From NCBI RefSeq assembly GCF_030272615.1, contig NC_081412.1, positions 342,173,870-342,237,869 of the forward strand: a DNA stretch of 64,000 nucleotides, given 5' to 3'. The notes under the pieces were generated by a model that searched no databases, was not told where the DNA came from, and saw only the letters and a list, made by a program, of their open reading frames with translations. A program made the translations under genes and the position numbers. How positions within the stretch are numbered: the first letter of the stretch is position 1; every line of letters starts with the position of its first letter. The DNA is from Cryptomeria japonica. Taxonomy: Eukaryota; Streptophyta; Pinopsida; Cupressales; Cupressaceae. Positions 34,857 through 47,060 of the stretch are shown here, one piece after another.

Positions 34857-37800
34857 TTAACTTGACCCATTGATGCAATCAAATAATAATTGTTCTCTAG
34901 CATCCCTTTTACAATGGGTCTCTCTGATATATTTAACCTCCACCTCTAAATTGACCCCTTCATTAGCTAAAAGGTCCACAACCTTATTGCCTTCTCTTAG
35001 AGTGTGAGTTATGATAATACTAACATAGTCATTTAATAATTTTTTAGCACTTTCAACTAAGCTAGTAATATTCCAAGAAACAAAGCTAGTACCTTTAAGG
35101 GCTTGGATGATATTTAGGGAGTCCCCTTCCAGCCAATTTTTTTTAAATTTGAATCCTTGAGCAAGTTGGAGGATTTTTAGCATGGCTAGAGCTTCAACCA
35201 CATGATTATTTTGGAACCCAAAAGGAGAAGCAATAGCAGCAAGATAGACACCTTGAGTATTTCTAATGACTCCTCCACCACCAGAATTCCCAGGGTTGCC
35301 TTTAGCCGCCCCATCGAAATTCACCTTTATCCATTCATGATCAGGAAATTGCCAAACAATATTATCTCTCCTATTCTTATTGTCAGATCTACAAACTTTG
35401 TGTATTAAGTTCCATTCAGTAAGGATGCCTTTTTCAATTTCATTCATATCAGTAAACAACCATTGTTTATTGTTCCTGTGAGGAATATTTATGTTTTCTT
35501 TTATAGCCCTGCAAATTTTTTCAAAGACCACCTGAGCGGTGCACTTAGCTTCCCTAAATATTCTATTAATTCTCTCTTTCCAGATTCCCCAGCAAGTCAT
35601 GGGGAGGATCAAGGACCAAAGGTTCTTGATAAGAGGACAATTGGTGGGGAATGTCCATTGCTAGATAATTTCCTTGATACTCTTGTGCATGACCCAATCA
35701 ATTTTCCATTTCACCCAAAACTTACTCCAAATTTCCCAGGTAAAGGAGTAGTGGAAAAATAGATGATCAACTAATTCTTCCTCTTTCTGGCAGAGCTCGC
35801 ACCTGTTAGGGAACATGAAACCTCTTCGGACCAAATTGTCAATAGTAAGGATCCTATTGTGAGTAGCAAGCCAAAGGAACATATTGACTTTAGGGATACT
35901 AATTCTATTCCAAACTTTACCCCAAATGGGGTTACTGGTCTGAGTGAAAGTATTATTATAGGCTAAAGCAACCGTGAAGTCACCTCTAGGATTACTTTTC
36001 TAGAGAAAAACATCATCATGGTCTTTGTTAATAGAAAAAGATAGCAGCTCCTGTTGGAGCAGGGAAAATCCAGCATATATAACATCAAGCCTAACCCATT
36101 TGTTCTCCTTCCAGTAGTCACACACCATAGGTCCAAACCTCCTTTTACATTCCTTAATAAATTGACTATTGCCTTGCTCAAAGAGAGGTTCATTGTTCAT
36201 CCAAGGATCCTCCCAAAACCTTATTTTGTCACCTTTTCCAAGAACCCATCGAGCTCCAGCTTTGGCCACTTTTATGGATTTGATAATACTATTCCAAATG
36301 AAGGACCCAATAGGGATGTCTTCAAAGTTGAGGAGATCCTAGAGAGGTTGATTTTGAATATATGTGTCAAACCAGATCTGGTTCCAATCTTTGTTGATGT
36401 CATAAGCTCTCCATATTTGTTTAGCAAGGAGAGCTTTATTAAAAGTTTTTAAAGCTTTAATCCCAAGCCCTCCTTTGCTCTTTGGTTTACACACTTTGTC
36501 CCAAGCAACCAAGGATATTCTTTTTTTTTCTTCAACCCTTGACCATAGAAATCTCTTCTAGATTCTTTCTAATGCTTCAACAAATTTAGTCGGGATACCA
36601 AATAGACTGAGAGAATAAATAGGGAGATTCTGGAGAGTAGCTTGAAGAAGCTACAACTTCCCAGCCTGAGATAAAATGGATCCTTTCCATCCAGCAATTT
36701 TTTTGTTGAGTTTGTCAATAAGCATATTCCAGAAGGAATTTGGGGGAACTAAACCCAAGGGGAGACCTAGGTAGGTGGATGGAAGCATTTCCACCTTGCA
36801 ACCAATAATTTTAGCAATTCTTTGTTGTCTTATAACCGGAGTATTCATGAAGTATATAGACGATTTGTCCCAATTGACTTGCTGGCTAGTAGCCAAAGAA
36901 TAAGAATTAAGAGCACTTTTAAAGGTAGTAGCCTCCCCAACAGACGAATATCCCATTAGGATACTATCATCAACAAACTGTTGGTGAGAACAAAAGTCAT
37001 TAGCAGAGGAAGGTTGAAGGCCTTTGATGATTTTTTTCACTTTCAATTTTTGGATCAATCTGCTCATGCTCTCTGCCAAGATGGTGAAAAGAATAGGAGA
37101 TACGGGATCTCCTTGTCTGAGCCCCCTTGACGATTTAAATAATTTAGTAGGAGATCCATTAATGAGAATTGAGAACATAGGAGTGGAGATCAAATCTCTA
37201 ATAATTTTGATTATCTTCTCATCAAAACCAAAAGCCTCCAGGATTCTGAAAAGAACTTGCCAATCCACTCTATCATAAGCTTTCGCCAGATCCAACTTTA
37301 TCAAAAATCCTTCTTTATTAGCAGCATTGAGGGAATGAATATTCTCATGCACAAGAATGATAGAGTCCAAAATCTGCCTGCCAGGAACAAAACCTTTTTG
37401 CTCCTCAGAGATGATGAAGGGGAGGACAACCAAAATTCTAGTAGTCAAAACTTTCGATATGATCTTATAGAAAGAGTTACATAGACTTATTGGCCTAAAT
37501 TTTCCCATTGAATCTACCCCAGCCACCTTAGGAATTAAGGCAATAAAAGTGGAGTTGAATTCCTTAAGGATTCTCTTAGAACCAAAAAATTCTTTTACCG
37601 CATTGACCGTGTCTTCTCCCACAATATGCCAGAATTCCTGGAAGAAAAACATAGGGAAGCCATCAGGACCCGGAGCTTTATCCCCTTGAAAAGACAAGAC
37701 AACTTTTTTAATTTCCCCAATAGAGGGGATAGCAGAAAGGGCCTTATTCTGATTAGGATTAATGATCTTGGGGATGATATCAACCAAATCTTGTTGTTGG

Positions 37801-39041
37801 GTATAATCAATATCCTTGTTCCCGGTGAGGAGCTGAGAGAAGAAACTAACAACTTCATCCCTAATTTCATCCTCATTAAGAAGAATTTTGTCCTCAACAA
37901 TTAATCTAGAAATTCTATTCGCAGCTTTATGTTTTAAAGAAGTCATGTGGAAAAATTTAGTGTTTCTGTCCCCAGCCTCCAACCAAGTCGCCCTAGATCT
38001 CTGCCTTCACTAGATTTCCTCCCTAGAAATGATTTTGTGAAGTTTGACTAAAACATCATCTTCCATAGCTTTGGGATACTTTTTATATCCATCTTTCTGT
38101 ATTGAGTTTTGGATCTGTTCTAATTCCTCCTTCAGCTTTTTCTTTGAGTCAAAAATATCACCAAAGACCTTCTTGTTCCATATCTTAATGTTGACTTTGA
38201 TGTTTCTATGTTTTTTAGCAACTTTATACATGGCGGTTCCATTCACATCAATATTCCACCAGTTGGCAATAGATTTATCAAGAGAGGGGTGAGAGATCCA
38301 CATTTTCTCAAATCGGAAAGGGAAACTTTGATTACTCTTAATGGTCTTAGCAACAAAGGTAATGGGATAATGATCCGAACCAATTCTATTGATGACAGAC
38401 AAGGAGCATCTATGAGAAAGAATCCAATCATTAGTAACAAGGGATCTATCAAGTCTTACCTAAATGAGGTCTTCACCATCCCTGCAGTTAGACCAGGTGT
38501 AGGAAGCTCCATTAAGATCCATATCAATAAGAGCATTGACATTGATGAAGTCCATCAAATCAAATCTATTGTCTGGTTGAGCTTGAGTTCCTCCAGATTT
38601 ATCAGTACCTTACAGAGGAGTGTTGAAATCTCCCATAACAACCCAACTTTTCTTAGGAAAAGATCTTTTTTGCTAGATTTTATCCCAAAATTTACTCCTA
38701 GCGGATTTGGAATTAGGGGCATAGATGTTTGTAACCACACATTGCTTTCCATCATAGATGCTTTTAACTTTCATGGATATAATGTTACCATCTTCATCAA
38801 TCATTTCTCCTAAAATAGTTTTCTTGTTCCAAAAAATAGCCACCCCACCAGATGCCCCATTCGAGATGTTACCACATACCCCTCCATTTTTAAAGAATTT
38901 TAAATTCTCCACTTTCTCCTTACTCATTTTGGTTTCTTGAACAAGGATAATATCCGGTTTTTGGTCTCAAATGAGATTTCGTAATATATCATGTTTATTG
39001 AGACCATTTAGGCCTTTGATGTTCCATGATATTACCTTCAT
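34857..39041 (-). pseudogene. LINE ORF2: endonuclease, reverse transcriptase, zf-RVT, RNase H
   Basis: 1,395 codons in one uninterrupted frame. Residues 1-230 are the AP-like endonuclease (ISWNIKGLNG, VQETK, NIYAPN, GDFNTPL, RLDRSL, GSDHYPI), which nicks the target. The RT spans about 440-720 (KAPGPDG, GKFRPISLCN, KGFVPGRQILDSI, KLDLAKAYDRV, GLRQGDPVSP, FVDD). A zf-RVT domain lies at about 925-1065 (FWEDPW, CELC...DHLFFH). A plant-type RNase H (RVT_3) spans about 1230-1370 (VNFDGAAKGNPG, LEGDSLNII, REGNKVVDLLANEG). Known role: target-primed reverse transcription. About eleven internal stops, eight TAG, fall mostly where Gln is conserved (GKL*LLQAT, ERI*KRFLW). Its ATG overlaps the ORF1 stop as ATGA. 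It is inactive now, but the catalytic residues survive. Confidence 0.95.
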
Positions 39042-40642
39042 TTGGAAACCTGGGGGCAGGATTCCTGTATAGTTCGTTGCCTTCCATCAGCTATGTTTTT
39101 CTTTCTCTCTTGGTCCCTGTGCCATTTCATAGTTTTAAGTCCTGACGGAGATTTGGATACACCAATATTGGCCTTGGATCTAGTCCTAGTTTTCACCCCA
39201 TTAAGGAATCCTGCCTTCTTGTTTTTCTTTTTTCCATTCCCTGTTATTTCTTCCTCATGCTCCTCTCTAGGCTTGTCTTGCATATTACTCCACAGTTCTC
39301 CTCTTTTCAGGGATGATGTGGGCGTATGAACTCCAATATTCTGGAATAACGCATTTAGATTAACCTTAGGCGATCCAAACGTGTTATTCCTTCCAAGTTT
39401 AATTTCATGTCCTTCAAATTCTTTTAGGCACTGTTCATCTCTCTTTGTTATTGAAACTTGAGGGGCCTCATGATGAGATTCAGTGACATTCTCAAACTCA
39501 CCATCTTCAAGTGTCTCTTCACTGATAACATTCCTCTTCACTGATAACATTCTCCTCCTCCTGAGTCTGTAAAGCCTCAAAAGTATTGAGTATTTTGATT
39601 TCAAACTCCCTGATTTCATTCTTTTTATCTTCCTTCAAAGGGGGATTCTTAGGAGGGTCATTTCTATCTCCTTCAAATAGGTCTAGTATGTTACTAGAAC
39701 TTCCACTTCTTCCTTTCACTTTATTACCTTCTTTATTATTATTCTTTTCTTTCCAAACCTGTTTGTGGGTGTTAATCGTCATAGGTTTTTTAGGGTTACT
39801 AGGGTAGGTCTTAGCCCAGTGACCAACTTTTTTACAAGACAAGAACACAAAGGGGAGTGACTCGAACTCTATTGTCTGTTCCCATAATCCAAGTTTGGAA
39901 CTTATATCAATAGAACTAGGGAGATCCATCTTTTGCGAAATATTGACACAGATGCACGCATAAACTAGTCTTTTTCGAGCTGCAGTCATTGGATCTATCA
40001 CAACAAGCTCCCCAAAGGAGTTTGCAATTCTTGAGAATACATCCTCAACCCAAAATTCCATCGGAAAGCCTGGAAACCTTACCCAGACTGGAGCAGATTC
40101 AAAGAAGGAGTCATTGAGTTCCATGTTAGGAGACCATTTTCTCATAGATAAGGAGGATTTACCAAACATCCAAGGGCCACTGCTTAAAGTGGCTTCCATA
40201 TCTTCCCCGCAAGAGAAGGAGAAAAAAAAAAACCTCTGGACAGGGCAGAAACATCAACCTGACCTTTCATCCTCCATTTTCTCTTGACAAAGGACCTAAC
40301 ATCCTCAATATTGGGTCATGGTCCAACAAACTTCCCCACCAGAGAGAAAGCCATTAAAGAAATGCTATGATCGATAACTAAATCTAGAACGACAATAGCA
40401 AGTTTACCCATTTTTCTATTAGATATGTCTTTCACAAAGGGAAAGGGCGATTTACCAGTTGGTTTTCCAGATGATTTCTTTGTAAAGAGACTACTCTAGG
40501 GTTTGAGGGCTTGCACCTCCTTAATCTTTTCTACGTCAACTTTCACAGCCTTGGGACCCAACTTTGGGGAATCTTTTTTGTGGTCAGGAGGAGGGTCCCA
40601 TTGCCATGGGTCCCCATCCGGTCTCCCATCCTCATCATCCAT
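39038..40642 (-). pseudogene. LINE ORF1: DUF4283 plus degenerate zinc knuckle
   Basis: The probable start is ATG at 40642 (MDDEDGRPDGDPW), giving about 528 residues. The DUF4283 domain is clear: KMGKLAIVVLDLVID, LVGKFVGPWPNIEDVRSFVK, RKWRMKGQVDVS, GPWMFGKSSLSMRKW, APVWVRFPGFPMEFW. It is followed by a zinc-knuckle remnant, LSCKKVGHWAKTYP (two Cys lost), and a charged tail rich in Lys/Glu. Known role: binds LINE RNA in the ribonucleoprotein. Defects: a TAG after QALKP (about 40500), an 11-base poly-T near 40230 that shifts the frame, and a perfect 19-bp tandem duplication at about 39513-39550. The stop TGA at 39038-39040 overlaps the ORF2 ATG. Confidence 0.9.
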
Positions 40643-40729
40643 CACTTGTCCTTGGATCCAACCTCGCTATTCCCTCCATTTCTAGTTTTCAAATTTCCCC
40701 CCTCTTCTTGCGCTGTTCCCTCCATCTTT

Positions 40730-40746
40730 ACTATTAAATGGATGTT
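40730..40746. repeat. LINE target site duplication (5' side)
   Basis: ACTATTAAATGGATGTT, identical to 32792-32808. Confidence 0.93.
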
Positions 40747-43049
40747 GCAACATGAATCTACTTGAATTTAGTCAAAAGATTAGGAAGAATGTGAAATAAA
40801 AACTAAGCTATAATATAAAGGGAAGATATCATTCAAACTAGCTGATCTGCTTAGTCCAACATAAATAATAAAAATGAAGGAGCTTCCCAGAGGAGGTTTA
40901 ACAATGTTATGTGAAAGCCCCCTCTCATGGGCCCAAAATTTCTAATAAAAAAGAGTGCATAACAAGATAGAGGTAAGTAAAGGTTTTGCATCAATTATAA
41001 TCTTCTCAATGATACCATTCACCCATTCAATTACCATATCCCTTTGAGATCTAATCTAAATAGGAGGGAATCTCTATAAATAAATTTTTAGGAAAGTATA
41101 AAGTAAAAATTAAGGAGCTTGTACAGTTAGTGGAGCTAGCTTGGACCATGGTTTTTCTCCCTATTGGTTCCAAGTTTGACTATGAGGCTTGGGCTTACCC
41201 AATTCATGTGGTTTTTGAGCGATTCCATGCATCCACAAGAGATTAATCTCACCCAAGCTCACCCCTTCCTATCCCCAACTTGATAGTAAGTAAGACCAAG
41301 GCAAGACGGGTTGGGCACTAGCCTAGGTTGTCGGGATACCCATAGCACAACAAAAATAAAGTATAAAGTAAGGAATTAAAAAAATTATAAAACAAAATTA
41401 GTTCCCTAAAGGCTTTATGAATGGAATATTGTATCATTTGATCTATAATTGATAATTTTCTAAATCATCTAAGAAAATTTTGTAGGAGATATTGAACACC
41501 TCAAATAGTTTTAGGAAGATATAAGAAAACAAAACTTTTCTCTATGAAAAATATGGTTATTAGATACTAACAAAGATGTTTAGTATCTAAATAGAAGAAA
41601 GGTTAGCTTACAACACATATATGTTGTCTATAATTAATCAATCTCCTAATAAAATTATAGATTAAAACAATTACAAAGATTTGTGGGCTAGTTGAATTGT
41701 GCGTTAACTTTCCTCAACAAGTTAGCGATTTGGTAGACATTTTGCGATACTAACAAAGATGTTTAGTATCTAAATAGAAGAAAGGTTAGCTTACATAACA
41801 TATATGTTGTCTATAATTAATCAATCTCCTAATGAAATTATAGATTAAAATAATTACAAAGATTTGTGGGCTAGTTGAATTGTGCATTAACTTTCCTCAA
41901 CAAGTTAGTGATTTGGTAGACATTTTTTGCAAAATGTAATGTACCAAGCGAAAAATATGATTCTTAACCTTCTACAAAGACACATTGAATAACAACACTA
42001 TCAGCCCTAGCCTTCACTTAGATATTAGACAACCATCATTAAGCTTGTTGTTTATGAATTACACATATCATTACATTTTAAAAAGTAAATGACAAAAATA
42101 AATCATGATATTCTAATTATAATGAACAACAAAAAATAGATTTAACTCCTATTTATTTCTCCATTGAAATACAATCTAGAGATACAGACTAAATAGATTG
42201 TAATTTCATTAGATATAAAGAGAAATAAACTATTGACAGCATACCTACAATAGACATCAATTGAACCCATACATAGTAGTTGATATGTGACTAAATGAAG
42301 CTCCAATATGACCTTTGAATGAGATCGTCTTCTAGTGAAAAGGGATGGAATCCTCTGAACTTTGAAATCAAATGGATTTCATCCTCAAATTGACATTCTC
42401 AAACACAAGTGTTCAAAATGTTTTCAAATAGTACTTGTAACAAAACTTGATAAATAATCCTCAATGAATGGACGTGTTCCTTTTTATATCCTCCACAAAA
42501 TAATTGATATTAAGTCACCTCATATTGTAACCTCTTTATTAAATAAAATAAATATCATTTTCATCCTCTTATGCCACATGTACATGTGAATGTATACCTT
42601 TAAGTTTTAAACAATGTTCTTGGGACAGCAAACCTAGGTGTAATAACATGAAACCAAAATATACCATCAATGACATTACAATTCATTTCAAGGTTAAACT
42701 AAACAAATGTGAGAATATTATAGTTTGGTGGTTGAGGATAAAGTCTTTAAGTCTAAAAAATACAAAGGAAGAGTGAGGGAGGATGGAAGGAATGACATAA
42801 TGAAGCTGAAGTCTAAACGTTGGATAATGATCAAGGGAAGGTTATACTTAGATGTGAAAGTATGCTTAGATGGGGAACTCTGAAACTTTAATTATTAGCA
42901 AACACTTAGAATATTATGGATTCCTTCAATATCAAATACTTTGGTATCTTATATAGATACTAGGGGAAATAAAAGAAAGAATATGCACACATAATGGGAT
43001 TAGAGGAGATGTGTAAAATGAGAAATGTGCAATTTGGTTCATAACCTAG
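40747..43049. other. Non-coding stretch
   Basis: A/T-rich. A GC-richer patch at 41100-41345 (GGAGCTAGCTTGGACCATGG and onward) could be an old SINE or LINE scrap, but no RNA polymerase III boxes could be fixed. It includes the 183-bp duplication annotated separately. Confidence 0.45.
41563..41928. repeat. Tandem duplication, 183-bp period
   Basis: 41563-41745 and 41746-41928, starting GATACTAACAAAGATGTTTA, with a handful of mostly C/T or A/G differences. Confidence 0.95.
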
Positions 43050-43720
43050 ATTATTACAAAAAGGGGTTATGATAAGTATTTCCTACTCAAAATTTATTTC
43101 TCTTAGGAAATAAAATTTTAGATGTTCTAGAAATATAATTTTTTCCCGAACAACACCCTTTATAGGTAGGTTTTTTCCATGAAATGGCTTGTTTTTTATG
43201 GTTCCATGTCCTAAAATTTTGATCATTTTGATGGCGATGGCATCCATTTCCCTTATAAAAAATAATTTGAAACCTATAAAAACTAAGTTAATATAGGATA
43301 GTGCATCATAAACATAATTTTTCATGCATGAAAATATTTCAAAGGATGGGTCTTCTAGCCTATTACAACAATACTCTCCCAAGTGCAGCCAATTAACCCA
43401 AGTTCATTTATGTTTTTTGTCATATTCCCTCAAGTATCCTCCAACCATTTGATTTTTGTTTTCCTAATACCTTGTAGTTGACAACCTATTCTAAGAGTGA
43501 GCTCTACACCTATTAAATGAGATGATGGCTACCAACAATTTCTAGTGAGTTTGTTACCTCCATTATTGACAATCATTTTAGGCAACCCATGTAATTTATT
43601 TATTTCATCTATAATAGCATAAATGTGATATTTACTATACACCTTTAGGGAGATTCCATATGTAATCCATGAATACTATTTCTATAATTTGATGAGGAAT
43701 AAACAACGGCTATAGTAGAC
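43050..43720 (-). pseudogene. Ty3/gypsy integrase fragment, strongly decayed
   Basis: On the - strand MDYIWNLPK (about 43670) resembles MDFIxGLPK, HGLPKMIVS-type sequence follows at about 43560-43590, and LGEYCCNRLEDPSFEIF with YDALSYINLVF (43383-43270) matches the LAEWWYNTSxHxSxxMxPFxALYGYDxPSFVDLxF region downstream of the DDE core. Frames change several times and stops are frequent. It belongs to a different gypsy lineage from the Tat element at 1-2885 (single RNase H type motifs), but the piece is too short to name one. Confidence 0.65.
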
Positions 43721-43798
43721 ATGTGATTTTCAGAATGATGCTTTCTCTTTCTCTTTGTCATCTTTTGAATCACTCTTTTCATATGTTAGGATAACCAA

Positions 43799-45105
43799 TG
43801 AACAACTGAGAGGGGGGGGTGAATCAGTTGTTAATAGATTATAAATTTTAATCCACAATAAAACCTTAAACAAATCAAGTACTGGTAAAGTACATACAGA
43901 TGCCAGTAGGAACAGATACCGATAAACAATACAACTTAACAATTAACCAGATAATAAATGCAAAGCAACCATACTATGTATAACACCATGATTTGTACGT
44001 GGAAAACTCAGAAAGGGAAAAACCACAGTGGGAAGCCTACCCATAGTCAGATGATACTTCTACAAAAAGTATGTGTTACAATGAGGGGCATGCACTTGTA
44101 GGAAGGCACATTGCCTAAAGCGTACTGCTCATTACAAAAGAGTCTCACTAACTACAGAGTACTGCTCATTACAAAAGAGTCTCACTGACTACAGAGAGGC
44201 TACAACCATCTCAAGATAAATGGACAACAATCCAATAGATTTAACTGCTAGAAATAGCATCTACCATGCCTGATTACAGTCTCAGTTAAGCTTAGTGCCA
44301 GAGGACTAAATCCTCTTCTGAATCCAATTTGATCACCAATGGCCGACCAACTCCTCTTCCTGAATGATATTACAATATTCGCACATTACATTCCTTGACC
44401 ATGACCTTTTTAATAACCATGATGCTTTACAAAGAGTTTCTACCTCTTATTTATACAAACCCTAAGGCCTAAACCAATTAGATCAGCCAGCTAATGATAT
44501 TACAATAAGACCATTACATGACTCCATATTACAATGATATGCCATATTGGCTTAAGACCAAAACAATAATAACAAATCCATAAATCATCTCGAGACATCC
44601 TGGTAATGTGTAGAGTACACGTTAGCATGATACTGGTCCATAACCTAGATAGCTACCAGACCTATTCATGGTCCACCACACCAAAGAAATGTCTTCAAAT
44701 AGTTGAAGCATGATCAAAGAACATCTTCAACATGTTGAAATCCATGAAGAAGCTACACCAACACCAATTATGTATCCTATCGCAATTCCTCAATGAAAGC
44801 TCTGTCGGTAAAGCCTTAAACCCAGTGCCAGTAAGGGTTTACCAAAGTGTATGATAGCATCTGATTACCAAGCCAATACCAGCTAACCAAAAAATGCTCA
44901 TGGATAATATAACACATGAAATCAAACATACTTCACTGATCCAAACATGTCGGAAGTGTCCAACAGATAGCCTCTTCAACCGGTAACACTAGATCTTCTA
45001 CCGGTAACCAAAACTTGTCTGTCGGTAACCAACCATAACATCTAGTGTTGACATGAATGAAAAAACATCAATACAACACATAATAAATTCATCCATAATG
45101 CCAAC
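43799..45105 (-). repeat. SIRE-type Copia LTR
   Basis: On the - strand it starts TGTTGGCATTATGG (45105) and ends near CAGTTGTTCA (43799), with the G-rich CACCCCCCCC end and the GTGG...CCAC palindromic motif shared with the other Copia LTRs here. It contains a 37-bp tandem duplication at 44122-44195. No target duplication is found, and the adjoining internal sequence (45106 on) lacks a purine tract, so it is joined to a deleted element. Confidence 0.7.
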
Positions 45106-45129
45106 ATTTTCTACAACAACTGAAATGGT

Positions 45130-45730
45130 CTCAAAATCCAATCTAATCTCATACTTCACATACCTTCACATTTGTACTCTCCACCATTTTGTTTAGTCTC
45201 TTGTTGTAATCTCTGTAGGCTTTTTTATTAATAGCATATCCTATAAATATCCCTTCATCTACTCTAGTATCAAACTTCTAAGATCTTCTTCATCTCTTCT
45301 GATGTAGAACTTGCTCCCAAAAATTCTGAAGAAGAATATAAACAACAGTATGCACAACTTCCTTCTAATACACATTAACCAAGTTAGCATCTTTCGTCAT
45401 AGTTATAGCCATCTCAATAATAGTCCTATTCTTCCTTTCTACTGCTTCTTTCTGTTGAGGGTTTCTAGGGATAGATAAATGCCTTCTAATTCCATGTTTT
45501 ACACAAAAATAGTCAAACTCATTTGAAGTAAACTCTCCTCCTTTATTAGATATCAAACACTTGATTTTAGCATTTACTTGATTTTCAACCATTGACTTGA
45601 ACACCTTAAACCTTTCAAAAGCTTCAGACTTCTCTTCCAGGAATGTAACCCATGTCATCTTATAATAATCATCAATAAGCAACATACAAAACCTTCTCCA
45701 TTGAGTCCTCTTGTCCTTGTATGTCTGCAA
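45130..45730 (-). pseudogene. Copia integrase, core mutated, C-terminus present
   Basis: On the - strand FCMLLIDDYYKMTWVTFLEE (first Asp) is followed by LISNKGGEFTSNEFDYFC, where the second catalytic Asp of SDxGGEF is Asn (G to A), and then AVERKNRTIIEMA (Glu retained). After a frame change and a deletion of about 30 residues comes KFDTRVDEGIFIGYAINKKA, then YNKRLNKMVESTNVKV, the SIRE-type end of integrase. RT and RNase H are absent, and the LTR starts about 60 nt later. This is a dead fragment. Confidence 0.85.
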
Positions 45731-45932
45731 AGATCTATATGAATCAACTTAGGAGTTTGGAAGTAGAATAATCCTTGTTCTTGAAACTCCTCTTTGTCTG
45801 TTTTTTGAGTTGATATTCCTTGCACAAAGTATTAATAGGTTTGACAATCCTTTGCAAATCTCTTAAAACTTTAGTATTGTAAATCTTTATCATGTTATCA
45901 TAGTTGAAATGTCCCATCCTTTTATGCCATAA

Positions 45933-46331
45933 CTAACATTCATTTCTTTGAGTCAAAAAACATTTGTTTCCACTTTTGTCCTTTATATAATAAACATTTC
46001 CACTTGTCATAATGCCTTCTACTATCAACTTTCCATTTTTTTCTTTTCTGATTACACATCTAGTATTGTTGAATACAAATTCATAACCTTTATTGCACAT
46101 CTGACTAACACTTAGTAAGTTATGTCTCAAATCTTCAACATAATAAACATCATCAGTCTTATGCTTACCATCAATCGATATACTTCCTATTCCACAAATA
46201 GGTGAAGCCTTCTCTCCTACAAATTTCACTGATCTACCATCATACTTCTTAAGATTAATGAGCATAGCCAAAAACAAAGATTCTTCATTCGAGTATTCAC
46301 ACTCTTCATCCTCTGATGAATGTGTCTCCAT
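45933..46331 (-). pseudogene. Copia protease-end and GAG-pre-integrase region
   Basis: On the - strand CGIGSISIDGKHKTDDVYYV, then LRHNLLSVSQMCNKGYEFVF, matches the end of the Copia protease and the start of the pre-integrase domain (VxxLxxNLLSVSQLCDxGY). The preceding acidic stretch EDEECEYSNEESLFLAM corresponds to the SIRE linker before the protease. The protease active-site DSG is not in this segment; the zinc knuckle lies just upstream. Confidence 0.8.
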
Positions 46332-46439
46332 AGAACATAGACCTTTCTTTCCTCTATCATTTGTCTTCTTAAAATTATCTTTTCTATATCTACTATTCTT
46401 CTCATCATCATCAGATTTCTTGTAATATTCTTTATATAT

Positions 46440-47060
46440 ACATTAGAAGCATAATGACCAATTCTACCACAATTAAATAATTTCAAGGGTAACTTACCTT
46501 TGTATTTTTTGGTACCTCTCTTTTATCTTCTTACAAAGTTAGTTTCAATCTCTTCCAGATTCTCATTTTTTTCTAGTTCATCTTCTGCTAGCCTTGAAAC
46601 ATTAAATGCAACTTCTCTTTTTTTCTCTAAATTTACTTCTTCCATCTCTGAAATCTCAAAGGCAGATAGTGTTCCAATAAGTTGTTCAATTGAATATTTA
46701 TCTAGATCATAGACTTCTTCTTTAGCACACTTCTTAGGTTTGTAGGATCTAGGCAAAGTTAACAGAATCTTCCTTATAACATCTCCTTCTTTGAGATATC
46801 CACCAACAACTCTCATCTATAAGATTGTTCACCCTATGTATGTAATTCTAAACACCTTCATCTTCAGCCATTCTTAGATGCTTATACTTATGTTTCAAAT
46901 TCATCAACCTAGCTTGCTTTGTCTTTGAATCTCCTTCATAGGCTTGACACGGTCTTCTCCAAATCTCTTTAGCTTCTTCCAATCCTTCACTTTTCCAAAT
47001 ATTGCATCACTCAAGCAAGTGAATAATATTGTTCTAGCTCTCGCATTAGTCTCATGTGGT
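46440..47060 (-). pseudogene. Copia gag fragment with degenerate zinc knuckle
   Basis: On the - strand blocks match the UBN2-type gag: WKEAKEIWRR, LMNLKHKYKHLRMAEDEGV, NYIHRVNNLIDE, DVIRKILLTLPRSYKPK, YSIEQLIGTLSAFEI. The knuckle reads LFNCGRIGHYASNVY, with the first and last Cys replaced. Frame changes occur at about 46820 and 46950. The N-terminus and leader are missing: sequence upstream of 47060 is unrelated. Together with the integrase piece this is an element deleted at both ends. Confidence 0.8.

Larger units (their letters stand above)
32809..40729 (-). mobile_element. L1-type LINE with three ORFs, bounded by 17-bp target duplication
   Basis: 7921 bp. On the - strand it reads ORF1 (DUF4283-type nucleic-acid binding), ORF2 (AP-like endonuclease, RT, zf-RVT, RNase H), ORF3 (about 626 codons, unknown), then a 160-nt 3' UTR ending TTTTTTCTTAATAAAAAA. 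The identical 17-bp flanks prove that everything between, ORF3 included, arrived as one retrotransposition event. ORF2 and ORF3 keep one frame from end to end and are broken only by stop codons; ORF1 has two small indels. The 5' end is only about 90 nt before the inferred ORF1 start, so the copy is full length or nearly so. Confidence 0.93.

Noticed and set aside
38208-38813. 201-residue + strand frame
   Set aside because: Antisense shadow of the LINE endonuclease region.
41100-41345. tRNA-derived SINE
   Set aside because: GC-richer and repeat-like, but no convincing A and B box pair and no TSD were found.
43776-45110. Target duplication TTTTC flanking the 43.8-45.1 kb LTR
   Set aside because: TTTTC occurs at 43776 and 45106, but the left copy is followed by ATAT rather than TG and the right flank is Copia integrase while the left flank is Ty3 integrase, so a solo-LTR insertion is not supported.
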